DNA from: Chlorops oryzae
Lineage: Eukaryota; Arthropoda; Insecta; Diptera; Chloropidae
Assembly (NCBI GenBank): GCA_020466095.1
Contig: CM035808.1
Location: forward strand, 56,133,152 to 56,197,151
Reading direction: 5' to 3'
DNA length: 64,000 nt
Positions 10,646 to 21,098 of the stretch are shown piece by piece. Position 1 is the stretch's first letter, and each line of letters opens with the position of its first letter. The translations under genes and the position numbers were made by a program. The notes below the pieces were generated by a model. That model searched no databases. It was not told where the DNA came from and was given only the letters and a program-made list of their open reading frames with translations.

Positions 10646-11649
10646 AAAATGGGAGTAATGTACCGATTTAACTTGGTATGTATGTACTATTTGGTCACAA
10701 TCGGACATATTTTATACGAATTAGGCTTGTATAGAGCTGCCAGGTCCGGCGATTTCTCACCATTTTTATTATTTTCGAATGATTAATTACCCAGTCGAAA
10801 ATTTCACTACTTCCGAAGTTGTGAAAATTTATGCTGCGATTACTCGCATTACTTTACCCTTACTTCTAATGAATTTTGTTAGGAGATGGCCGCTGTTTTC
10901 ATTACTTCAAAATTTTTGTATTATTCATTAGTTAGACGAGTATATGACCTTTAATCGCACGAAAACTTCATTTGAGAAGAGAGCACATGCTAGCTGGCTA
11001 AAATAGATCCAATGTGCATGATTATTTCATTTGAAAATAGAGTATATGATCCTTATACAAATGAAAATTTCATTTGAAAAAATTAAACGCTCCTGAGATC
11101 TGGGAGGGAAAGAAAGAGAAATATTTTTTACTTTGCAATTTTTTAATATTTTATTTCCACGTCTGTTTAAAGTAATTCATTGACTATGTTATAATATAAC
11201 GCTAGATCATAGTGTTAATCAACAAAAACATAAAACGTTACTGATTCTGCCCCAGTTTTTTAGTTTAAAATGGACTTGAATGAAAAGCAGAAGTAAATTA
11301 AACTTGCTCCAAAATTGTCTAAATCATAGCAGATATCTTTAAAATTTGCAAAACATTTTTCAAAATGAAAATTGCATAAAATAATTATTGAAAAAAAGAG
11401 TTATTAACCCTTTTTGAAATGAAAATTTCGTTTGAAGAAGGATGTCTTGCAACGAACTCTTGCTTCCATGAAATTTTCATTAGAAAATCATTCGAAACAG
11501 CACCAATTGGTCTCCTTACAAATGAATTCTTCAATACTTCTGCATCGATGATTTTGTCATGCATGCGATAAAATCCGGCTGGGTAGTTTATTGGCGCTAT
11601 TTAGCTATTTTCTGTGTGATTTGTTTAAGTGTTAGGTGGCGATATCTTA
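10646..11649. other. Non-coding AT-rich stretch with ATGAAAATTTCATTTG motifs
   Basis: No gene. The sequence repeatedly uses the dyad GAAAATTTCATTTG and variants (near 10965, 11025, 11065, 11420, 11470), spaced irregularly. It is carried unchanged in the duplicate at 27030-28033. It may be an old AT-rich element, but I cannot place it. Confidence 0.4.
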
Positions 11650-11812
11650 AGCCTTTGTCAGATAGGCTCCGTCGTCCATCATACGTCACGTCATATGACT
11701 GACAGCAACGTGTTGACTTACAGTGACCGACACAATACGTAATAAGTACGTCATTGACGTCTATACAACTTTTCAGATGTGTTGTGAGTTCAAAAACTAG
11801 TTATCAAAAAAT

Positions 11813-13137
11813 ATGGATTTTGAGGATATTTTGGACTTGATAGTTATAGTGCTTATGCTTTATGAAGCTCGCGAGTGTCTGCATATGATGAATCGAAGTC
11901 GAAGATTTTGGGTCAGGCCATTGTACCAGGACCGCGATATAAGTGGTTTCTTTGCTGTTAACTTCGACGAAATGTACCACAATGACCCTGAGCAATTTAA
12001 AAGAACAGTGCGAATGAGTAAGGAATCGTTTGATGTTCTGTTTAGTTTGGTAAGGGAGGACTTAACCAAGCACTCAATTCGCCCATCAATATCGGCACAA
12101 TGCAGACTCTTCCTTACCCTTGCGTAAGTACCATTTGGTTATCTCGTATGAGTTTGTAGATAAAAAAATGTTTTCTTTAGTTACTTAGCTCACGGAGGCA
12201 GCAAGCAGATGTTTTCATCTGCATTTAAAATGGGACTCAGCACAGTAAAGGGAATAATAAGTGAAACCTGCGATACAATTTGGGAAACAATTGGCTCTGT
12301 ATATTTGCCTGTTCCTCAAAAACACGAGTGGAAGCGAATTGCAAAGGACTTCAACGATTTGTGGAATTTTCCTAATTGTTTTGGCGCTGTTGACGGAAAG
12401 CATATCAATTTGACATGTCCACCCAATTCTGGTTCCCTTTTTTATAACTACAAGGGCACTTACTCCATCGTTCTTTTGGCAGTTTGTGATGCCAATTACA
12501 AATTTACTTGTGTTGATATTGGAGCATATGGATCTCAAAGCGATGGCGGAATTTTGTGGAACTCAGGATTTGGACAAAAACTGTTCAACGGAAAACTTGA
12601 CTTGCCTGAAGATGCTTCATTACCGGACACAAACACAACATTTCCGTACTTCATGGTTGGTGACGCAGCTTTTCCTTTAAAAAGATTTTTAATGCGGCCG
12701 TATCCAGGTAAATAAATAGCTATACAATAATAAGCAGTCATATAATTATCGTTATTGTTTTTATACAGGCTCGCACTTGGAACCTGAACGAGAGATTTTC
12801 AACAAACGCTCGTTGTGTTATTGAAAACGCGTTTGGAATTTTGTCAGCCCGCTGGAGGATTCTTTTGTCTCCTTTGCAGATGCACCCACCGAATGCAGAA
12901 AAAATTGTTAAAGCCTTGGTTGTGATGCACAATTTTTTGAAAATGCACGATAGCAGTTATTCTCCGCCTGATTATGTCGATCAATACGAAGGCGATGCTA
13001 TTATCGAGGGAATTTGGCGACAAGAAATTTCTGCTCCTCTGCAAAAACACGGCCGAATGACGTCTAATAACGCATCGAAAGTCGCATTCAAATTGAGAGA
13101 TGTACTTATGAATTACGTCAACTCCAACCCAATTTAA
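11813..13137 (+). pseudogene. Harbinger DDE transposase (three exons, frameshifted)
   Basis: Exon 1 is 11813-12123, exon 2 is 12181-12707 and exon 3 is 12769-13137. The splice sites are clear: GTAAGT..TTTCTTTAG for intron 1 and GTAAAT..TTATACAG for intron 2. The catalytic residues lie in GAVDGKHI (Asp), VGDAAFPL (Asp) and RCVIENAFGIL (Glu), the DDE_4 pattern of Harbinger nucleases. In exon 3, reading in phase from exon 2 gives PGSHLEPEREIFNKR and then fails; the ENAFGIL part is in another frame. I infer a small deletion, of 8 or 11 bases, just before it. The same lesion is present in the copy at 28197, so the gene was already dead when the segment duplicated. Confidence 0.88.
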
Positions 13138-13366
13138 TAAAATTTAAAAATTTTGAATTAAAAACTTTGAAGTCATGAATTATATTTAAGAAAAAGTAAA
13201 GTTAAAACAAAAAGGTAAAAAAAAAAATTAGAATCACATTCTGTGTCAACATTCGATATGAATAAAAATAAAAAACTAAAGATGCAATTCGATTCCACAT
13301 GTCCGAAATAGGGGAAAACCGTTCACTCCAACCATGTTTTTTTTTTCTTACTACCACAGTGTAATT

Positions 13367-14302
13367 TCACTTATACACTAGGTTCAGAATGTCGATCTTC
13401 AGTCTGTCTTTTTCTTCTACGCTTTGTTTTAACAAATATCCATCAAGGACGTTCAAAAACTCTGCATTGCGGCTTGTGGGTTTTTTCTTGTGTGCAATGA
13501 GATGAGTTACAGCACCACAAAGAACATCAAAGCGTTGGTGTGCCTCTTCGTTTAATTTTTGTTTTTTGCTAGTTCTGGTTCTGGCTGGTTCCTCCATCGA
13601 AATTGTACTTTCATCCTGGGACTCAAATAAAAAATCTTGAGTACATTTTTTGGCAGTTCTGGTTCTGGCTGGTTCCTCCATCGAAATTGTATTTTCAACC
13701 TGGGACTCAAATAAAAAATCTTCCCAATACTTAATATACTTTTTAGGCTTGCAATGAATGCAATAATCCTTTTTTAACGTACTTCGTGGTGCAACATGCC
13801 TCTTCAAAAACGACATGGCATTCATATATCGCCACCCGCTACATTCTTCCGCTGCTGCTCCTGACTTTGGTTTTGTCGATGCTAACTGCTTTACATATCG
13901 GTCTCGAAGAGACCTCCAGCGGTTTTGACATTGCTCGACTGAAATAATTATATATAAGACGTGTATTTATAAACCCAAAATCTAATGCAGAGTACAATAT
14001 ATAAAACACTCACCAGTTGCACCAGTAGCAGATGCCACGGAAGACCATGCTTTTTCCTTCATCAATTTGTTCTTCTATTCCCGCTTTGATTTATCAAAAA
14101 GATAAGGAAACATTTGAACGGCTTCAATTAGCTTGTTCTCCATTTTCGTCAAACTCAGTATAAAATCGTGCAAAACAATCAGCTGGCTGCTGTCAAACAA
14201 AGCGACGTACCGTCGAAAGTTGAGAGTTGCCCAACTTTTGTACGTCACGTCGACGCAAAAGTATTGATTGGGATGCACTTCATATAAACACATGTATTTC
14301 AA
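13367..14302 (-). pseudogene. Harbinger MADF/Myb-like DNA-binding protein
   Basis: The exon from 14302 encodes a MADF-type helix region (LIEAVQMFPYLFDKS, then KEKAWSSVA). It is cut by a TAG stop at 14075-14077 but continues open to about 14010. An intron with TTTCAG acceptor ends near 13940, and the second exon continues with CQNRWRSLRDRYVKQL and runs to the stop at 13367. In Harbinger elements this partner binds the TIRs and brings the nuclease to DNA. The C-terminal half contains a direct duplication of about 84 bases (two copies of a unit with FESQ..TISMEEPARTRT). Except for the one stop the gene looks whole. The truncated copy at 29751-30125 lacks the N-terminal half. Confidence 0.8.
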
Positions 14303-14366
14303 CTTAGCTGTCAGTCATATGACGTGACGCATGACGGACGACGGAGCCTATCTGACAAAGGCTTTA

Positions 14367-14815
14367 CACGCATTTACTGGCAGCCCTGCGGATGTACATG
14401 CGTTTCTATGTTAGTTTACAAGAAATGGTCAATGAATTATAGGTATGTTACAAAATAACTATGTATTAATAAATAAATTATTTTCCTTCGATAAAATAAA
14501 AATTTTCTTTTCAGAAATAAGAATCCCCCAAGGAACAAAGTGGTTCCAATTTGTGAGATTCTATTGTAGTTGAGTGCAAGCCCAGGGAAAAAGTAGTCGA
14601 AAAACTACAATAGTAGGTACCATTTCGATAGCACTGTTCGGAACTCCACAGCGGAAAATTATCTCCTTCATGACATTGTCATCAGCGATGTCATCGATAA
14701 CATATAGGTGACATTGTCATGCATGACACTTAGGGGACATGTCATCGTGGAGGGATGCTGTTTATGTGCTTGAATCTCATAGGCTATTGAAATTTAAATA
14801 AGGTTTTAGCGTCAG
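14367..14815. other. Flank with ATGACATTGTCAT dyads
   Basis: No gene. A short inverted pair (CTATTGTAGTT / AACTACAATAG) lies at about 14560-14610, and palindromic ATGACATTGTCAT-type motifs occur at 14668-14745. They recur at about 15058, 15125 and 15935, suggesting one decayed element spans this region. Confidence 0.35.
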
Positions 14816-14825
14816 TTGAACGTTA

Positions 14826-14895
14826 GCATGAAGTGGCGTAGATGATGTCTGCTCGACTCAGAATCCGGAGGGTGCGGGTTCGATACTGGCTGAGG
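14826..14895 (+). repeat. tRNA-like module (SINE head or decayed tRNA)
   Basis: Matches to both internal Pol III promoter boxes are visible: TGGCGTAGATG (box A pattern) and GGTTCGATAC (box B), about 40 bases apart. An acceptor stem does not pair, so this is not a working tRNA. A tRNA-derived SINE head is the likeliest reading. Confidence 0.4.
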
Positions 14896-15308
14896 CGAAC
14901 AAAAATTTTTAAAAATAGGTTTTTGAAAAATTGCGAAATATCCAAAGAGAGGGCAAAGAAGAGAGTTTTCAAGTGGTTTTCTATAAATTGACATTTAGAG
15001 AGGTAAGAGGGAATATGCTGCTCTCAAATACTTTTTTCGCCATCGCACCCCCTAGCATGACATTTTCATCGGTGAATTCACTGTCCAACTCCTGTACAAA
15101 TGTCATACAAAGTGCCAAATGAATTGTCATGCATACCGGATCCAAAGTCACCGTGACTTCATCGATGATATTAGCGGGACATTTGCCGCTTGGTCACTTC
15201 CACTGCGGTCGCTCTCATTCTCAAGCAACTCTTTTTTCAGGGACCGTAACTGTTATAAGAGATATAAAAAAAGTTATTTAATAATTATTATTTTGAAACT
15301 TTAAAAAA

Positions 15309-16446
15309 AAATCCAATTAAAACAGTTATTTTTTAACTGAAAAGAAAAAAATTAGAATGAAAGTCTTAAAAAGAGATTTTTTATTTTTCGAGCCAAAAAT
15401 AACAGTTATTAAAGATTTTTATTTTTTCAGTCCCATTTAACTGTTATTGTGCAACTTTTATTTAAAAGTCCAAAAACAAAAGTTATTTTCGGATTTTTAT
15501 TTTTTCTGTTGAAAATAAAAATCCTTTTTATGTAATTTCTAAAATAACGGGAAAAATCAGTTTTTGTTTCTTTCAATGCACAAAAAAAGACATAAAGTTT
15601 CATATAATTAGGTGTTTTTCCCGAAAACTTCTATATGGATTTTTTTAGAATGCAAAGACTTCGAAATCAATTACTTAAGGTATACCCAGCTCGCAGCATC
15701 TTTTAAAGTCAAAGCTTAGCCTTGGATATATGCATATGATTTCGATTTTTTATTTTATTTCAATTCATTGTTTTCCATGGCTGGATGATATTATATACAA
15801 AGAAAACAACCCAGCAGGAAAAGTTCGCATGACATCACCTATGCTTTCAGCGTGACATCGGAGCCGATACCTCTGACAATTTGTAAGACACTTTTAGTGA
15901 CATTTCTACACAAACGGGACAGGCCATCACCAATGACATTGTCATCGCAGAGCACTGTTCGCTGTCGTGTGCTCACTTCTCTTTATTTTTCTCTGCGTCT
16001 CGTTTTGATTCTATTGATAGATGTTTTTTTGAACAATTGCTGATTGCGCTTGTTGAGGATTGAACTTTGGTCTCTCGGGTGTTAGGCCAATACGCATCCC
16101 CTAAGCTACGACAGGCAGCATTTCAGTTTTCGGGAAAACCACCTAATTATATGAAACTTTATGTCTTTTTTTGTGCATTGAAAGAAACAAAAATTAATTT
16201 TTCCCGTTATTTTAGAAATTACATAAAAAGGATTTTTATTTTCAACAGAAAAAATAAAAATCCGAAAATAACTTTTGTTTTTGGACTTTTAAATAAAAGT
16301 TGCACAATAACAGTTAAATGGGACTGAAAAAATAAAAATTTTTAATAACTGTTATTTTTGGCTCGAAAAATAAAAATTTTTTTTTAAGACTTTCATTCTC
16401 ATTTTTTTCTTTTCAGTTAAAAAATAACTGTTTTAGTTGGATTTTA
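15309..16446. mobile_element. Long inverted repeat with 320-bp arms
   Basis: The arms at about 15309-15629 and 16126-16446 are near-perfect reverse complements, both rich in AACAGTTATT and AATAAAAATCC blocks. They enclose a loop of about 495 bases. No transposase is present and no target duplication is clear. The loop contains ATGACATTGTCAT motifs and a tRNA-like module on the minus strand. A transcript would form a very stable hairpin. This is probably a non-autonomous TIR element. Confidence 0.8.
16028..16116 (-). repeat. tRNA-like module in the loop of the inverted repeat
   Basis: On the minus strand TAGCTTAGGGG fits box A and GTTCAATCC fits box B, about 38 bases apart, with a plausible anticodon-arm region between. 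I could not pair an acceptor stem. It may be a tRNA pseudogene or a SINE head captured by the foldback element. Confidence 0.4.
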
Positions 16447-17485
16447 GGATTTTCATTTAATATCATCACGGATTTCGACAGTTAGTTTCAATGCGATCCC
16501 TTCCATATATTAATCTTCAGCCTCCGATGTCTTGAAAGTGATGATTTTTTTTGCCTCCCTTTTTTTTCATAACAGTTATTTACGATCCTTGCTTTTTTTC
16601 CATAGCAGAATGCTTTCACAATAAGCGTGCAATCACGGTTGCCACAGTTGGTATTTTGGCAAAAACTGGCGTTTTATCTTGCTTCGATTTTATACAAAAT
16701 AAAATATGTTCCAGAAATATTGGAGCTTTATTTGGAGATCTTTGAATTTACAGCTTTAAGATAGCTCGCTTAGTATTTTATGAAACCTATGAAAGCATCC
16801 ACAAAACTTAATTATTTTGACGTAATTGTTACACATGTTTTAACAGAAATTATTGTAATGGTTGGCGTTGATAACGATAAAACCATGGAAGTTGAATCCA
16901 TTCCGAAGTCGTTCGAGTGCCCAAAAACAGGACAATTATACTATTTTTTTACGCGGTTCTTTATCAAGGGCCACCTGTACAGACGAGGAGAACTTCGGTA
17001 ATCGGACACTACGTGGCGCTTTCGGAGAGAGGACAAAAGTGGATCCTTTACGACGATCTTCAACAAAAATGAACTTGGGTAATGACGACTGTTCACGTGA
17101 AGCCAGAGCTGTTTTTTTTACTTTAAGAAATAGTATAAGTACGCAGAGCGAAAATACTTAATAAAATACACTTTGAATTAGAACTAAGATTTTTCTATTT
17201 TTTTTTATCGAAGAAGAGGTCCGTCTAAATTCAACATGAGCAGTAAATTTCTTTTTTCCACGATTAATTAGCGGCTAATTATAAGAGAGTTATAGAATAA
17301 AAATAAAAATTTGTTCGTATTTGTACACCGCTAAGTTTATATGAATTAAGCGAAACATCGCGAAGAAATAAAACTACATGAGCGGTAAATTTCTTTTTTC
17401 CACGATTAATTAGCGGGTAATTAACAGCTTATTATCGGATAGTTTACAAATTTAAATTGCAAAAGTGCTTCGCTAAGTTTATATA
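16447..17485. repeat. Unassigned stretch with a 100-bp direct repeat
   Basis: A unit with AGTAAATTTC..CCACGATTAATTAGCGG..CGCTAAGTTTATAT occurs twice (about 17240-17340 and 17387-17480). Two overlapping short plus-strand frames at 16780-17161 are in different phases and match nothing I know; I do not call them genes. The mariner at 17486 is inserted at the right edge of the second repeat copy. Confidence 0.45.
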
Positions 17486-18746
17486 ACAGGTTGGCTGATA
17501 AGTCCCCGGGCTGACACATAGATGGCGTCGCTAGTATTAAATGCATATTATTTTTATATAGTGGCAACCTTCAAATTATTCGTGTCAAAATTTGACGTCT
17601 GTAAGTCAATTAATTTGTGAGATAGAGCCTCTTTTGTGAAGCAACTTTTGTTATTGTGAAAAAAATGGACAAAAAGGAATTTCGTGTTTTGATAAAATAC
17701 TGTTTTCTGAAGGGAAAAAATACAGTGGAAGCAAAAACTTGGCTTGATAATGAGTTTCCGGACTCTGCCCCAGGAAAATCAACAATAATTGATTGGTATG
17801 CAAAATTCAAGCGTGGTGAAATGAGCACGGAGGACGGTGAACGCAGTGGACGCCCGAAAGAGGTGGTTACCGACGAAAACATCAAAAAAATTCACAAAAT
17901 GATTTTGAATGACCGTAAAATGAAGTTGATTGAGATAGCAGAGGCCTTAAAGATATCAAAGGAACGTGTTGGTCATATCATTCATCAATATTTGGATATG
18001 AAAAAGCTCTGTGCAAAATGGGTGCCGCGCGAGCTCACATTTGACCAAAAACAACAACGTGTTGATGATTCTGAGCGGTGTTTGCAGTTGTTAACTCGCA
18101 ATACACCCGAGTTTTTGCGTCGATATGTGACAATGGATGAAACATGGCTCTATCACTACACTCCTGAGTCCAATCGACAGTCGGCTGAGTGGACATCGAT
18201 CGGTGAACCGTCTCCGAAGCGTGGAAAGACTCAAAAGTCCGCTGGCAAAGTAATGGCCTCTGTTTTTTAGGATGGGCATGGAATAATTTTTATCGATTAT
18301 CTTGAGAAGGGAAAAACCATCAACAGTGACTATTATATGTCGTTATTGGAGCGTTTGAAGGTCGAAATCGCGGCAAAACGGCCCCATATGAAGAAGAAAA
18401 AAGTGTTGCTCCACCAAGACAACGCACCGTGCCACAAGTCATTGAGAACGATGGCAAAAATTCATGGATTAGGCTTCGAATTGCTTCCCCACCCACCGTA
18501 TTCTCCAGATCTGGCCCCCAGCGACTTTTCCTTGTTCTCAGACCTCAAAAGGATGCTCGCAGGGAAAAAATTTGGCCTATTTTGAGGCAAAACCGAAGGA
18601 GTACTACCAAAATGGTATAAAAAAATTGGAAGGTCGTTATAATCGTTGTATCGCTCTTGAAGGGAACTATGTTGAATAATAAAAACGAATTTTGACAAAA
18701 AAATGTGTTTTTCTTTGTTAGACCGGGGACTTATCAGCCAACCTAT
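17486..18746 (+). mobile_element. mariner transposon, 1.26 kb
   Basis: Inverted ends of about 28 bp (AGGTTGGCTGATAAGTCCCC and its complement) are flanked by TA. The length and layout are those of a complete mariner. It carries one broken transposase gene, so it is a dead copy. Confidence 0.93.
17656..18679 (+). pseudogene. mariner transposase, with a stop and a frameshift
   Basis: The first 204 codons hold the paired helix-turn-helix DNA-binding region (residues 1-110) and the first catalytic Asp (VTMDETW). A TAG at 18268-18270 stands where mariners usually have Trp after MASVF. The frame then reopens with HQDNAPCH (second Asp) and YSPDLAPSD, the third Asp of the DD34D triad. After KKFG a small deletion shifts the frame, and the C-terminus (EYYQNGIKK.. 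to a TAA at 18677-18679) is readable in the new phase. Confidence 0.9.
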
Positions 18747-19198
18747 TACATCCTCATTTGGAATTCGCTCTTTTACAATTGAATCAGCATTTACGCTGAC
18801 ACTTGGTTTTTGCATTTTTCAAATCAGCTGATGTTTCTTTAGACAAAAGTTTTATTTGGAATAGGTTGAAGCAAAATTACAACTTATTTAAATGAAGTTG
18901 CAAAATTTATTAGGAACTCCATTTATTTTGTTTGTCTCCTGTGTTCCAGTGCGTAGTAAACTACTAATTTCCAATATGTTACGAACCTTACTAATAGCCG
19001 GGGTATCTCTCAGTCGTTTCAGCGTTCGCTGCAAGAAATAAATGCACAACGCGATGCTTATTTTGATGTATTTCTTCTTTTGGATATTCAAATAGTCTCT
19101 AAATTCCGAATGCAAGAATCGATTTACAAATAAGTCTCTTTGGGTAAGTCGGATGACTTTCAAGAAATAATTCCTAGGGTACTTGGTTATGTACACAA
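18747..19198. other. No gene seen
   Basis: A minus-strand 102-codon frame (18888-19196) has no recognisable motif and biased composition. I see no repeats or structure beyond AT-richness. Confidence 0.3.
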
Positions 19199-19370
19199 CG
19201 ACTAAGCTACGGCGGGTCGAGCCTCAAACGTAGCTGTGCTAAATTTTATTTTCAAAACGACCGAGCTACGGTGGGTGGAACCTTAAACTTAGCTATGCTA
19301 AATTTTATTTTCAAAACGATCGAACTATGGTGGGTGGAACCTCAAACGTAGTTTTGCCAGAATCTTTGAC
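19199..19370 (+). repeat. ~70-bp tandem repeat (GAGCTACGGTGGGTGGAACCTC unit), left part
   Basis: Three units, each with a CTACGGYGGGTGGAACCT core and GCTATGCTAAATTTTATTTTC. Further units lie at 21430-21520 and 21665-21716, on the other side of the Helentron-like element, which therefore landed in the array. Confidence 0.7.
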
Positions 19371-19394
19371 TAACTTTAATGATTACAATAAAAA

Positions 19395-20912
19395 CAAGTA
19401 AAGAAGTTTACATCGGCTAAGCCGATTGCACACATATCTTTTCCTCAGCCTTAAATATGTTGAAACATTACCTTAACCAAAATTCCTGCCCTTTTCGTTG
19501 TTCTAGCTACACATTATCTGTGCTTCGATTTAGCTTCACAAACTCGAAATTATATTTAAGTACAAATATTTGCGAATGGTGGGCATGGTCAAATTTTAAC
19601 CGTTAGAGGACATTTTATCTAGCAGCGAAATACTCAATTCAAAATAGTGAAAATCAAATTTTTGCGAATTTCGCGAATGGTGGTCTTGATCAAATTTTAA
19701 CCCTTAGAGGACATTTTGTCTAGCAGCGAAATACTCAATTCAAAATAGAGAAAATCAAATTTTTGCGATTTTCGCGAATGGTGGTCTTGATCAAATTTTA
19801 ACCGTTAGAGGACATTTTGTCTAGCAGCGAAATACTCAATTCAAAATAGAGAAAATCAAATTTTTGCGATTTTCGCGAATGGTGTCTTGATCAAATTTTA
19901 ACCCTTAGAGGACATTTTGTCTAGCAGCGAAATACTCAATTCAAAATAGAGAAAATCAAATTTTTGCGATTTTCGCGAATGGTGGTCTTGATCAAATTTT
20001 AACCGTAAGAGGACATTTTGTCTAGCAGCGAAATACTCAATTCAAAATAGAGAAAATCAAATTTTTGCGATTTTCGCGAATGGTGGTCTTGATCAAATTT
20101 TAACCGTTAGAGGACATTTTGTCTAGCAGCGAAATACTCAATTCAAAATAGAGAAAATCAAATTTTTGCGATTTTCGCGAATGGTGGTCTTGATCAAATT
20201 TTAACCGTTAGAGGACATTTTGTCTAGCAGCGAAATACTCAATTCAAAATAGAGAAAATCAAATTTTTGCGATTTTCGCGAATGCTGGTCTTGATCAAAT
20301 TTTAACCGTTAGAGGACATTTTGTCTCGCAGCAAAATACTCAATTCAAAATAGTGAAAATAAAATTTTCGCGAATTTCGCGTATGGTGGTCTTGATCAAA
20401 TTTTAACCGTTAGAGGACATTTTGTTTAGCTGCGAAATACTCAATAGTGAAAATCAAATTTTTGCGAATTTCGCGAATGGTGGTCAAATTTTAACCTTAA
20501 GTGACGACTTTATTTGGCGGCAAAATACACAATCAGAAGAAGCAAAAAAAAATCATTTTTGTATACAGATATGAGAATAAGAGAAAGAGTGTTTTTTTCT
20601 AATGTGTAGGATGATGACCATAAATATAGCGATGTCGCAATTTTTTTTTCAGCGAAAGCTTAAGTCTACATGGTAGCTATACACACACCAAATTTCAATA
20701 AGCTGGGATGTATAGTAAACAAGTTATTCACGAAAAACGTTAAAAATCGTGATTTTTGAAACTTCTGAACCACTTCCCACGACCCAAGAAGGGACTACGA
20801 AAAAAATTTGTATGCCGTTTTTCGGACATTTACCTGATTCAAGTCCATGCCAAATTTCAATATGATATCTTTCATGGCTTAGGAGTTAATTACGAAAAAC
20901 TAAAGTGTGACC

Positions 20913-20968
<56 letters not shown>

Positions 20969-21098
20969 TGGCTAGATCGATTCCTCTTGTCACCCTGATC
21001 AAGAATATATATATATATCTATATCTATCGCGACTCCTTTGGTATGTTACATACTCCGTGCCAAACTTAATATACCCTTTCCTTCGGAAAAGGTATAA
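19395..21098 (-). mobile_element. Helentron/DINE-like element with central tandem array, family B
   Basis: One end is CAAGTAAAG followed by the hairpin ATCGGCTAAGCCGAT (19412-19426). The other end is TTCCTTCGGAAAAGGTATAA, itself a small hairpin. Between them lie a 101-bp tandem array (19570-20490), a conserved non-coding block, and a (GACA)n microsatellite of about a dozen copies (20917-20968) next to ATGGCTAGATCGATTC. A terminal stem-loop, subterminal inverted repeat, microsatellite and central repeats together are the hallmark of DINE-1-like Helentrons in flies. It codes for nothing and depends on an autonomous partner. It is the most complete simple copy in the window. Confidence 0.82.
19570..20490. 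repeat. 101-bp tandem array inside the Helentron-like element
   Basis: Nine near-identical units and one partial, each with GCGAATGGTGGTCTTGATC, AGAGGACATTTTGTCTAGCAGCG and AATACTCAATTCAAAATAG. Unit starts fall about every 100-102 bases. The other family B copies carry the same unit (about 3 at 37950-38270 and over ten across 48000-50560), so copy number differs between insertions. Confidence 0.92.

Larger units (their letters stand above)
11650..14363. mobile_element. PIF/Harbinger transposon, both ends present
   Basis: Terminal inverted repeats of about 57 bp (AGCCTTTGTCAGATAGGCTC... and its complement) bound 2.7 kb. They are flanked by TTA at 11647-11649 and 14364-14366, the target duplication expected of Harbinger. 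It carries the usual pair of genes, pointing toward each other: a DDE nuclease on the plus strand and a MADF/Myb-like DNA-binding protein on the minus strand. Both are broken, so it is non-autonomous. The left 2.1 kb is duplicated at 28034-30125. Confidence 0.93.

Noticed and set aside
10520..10786. 88-residue frame present at two places (also 26904)
   Set aside because: It runs through a DINE-like non-coding repeat and is conserved only by the segmental duplication.
16780..17161. Two overlapping frames upstream of the mariner
   Set aside because: They are in different phases, show no motif, and lie next to a direct repeat; not enough to call a gene.
19570..20490. CRISPR-like regular repeat array
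   Set aside because: The units are contiguous 101-bp tandem copies with no unique spacers, inside a eukaryotic transposable element.
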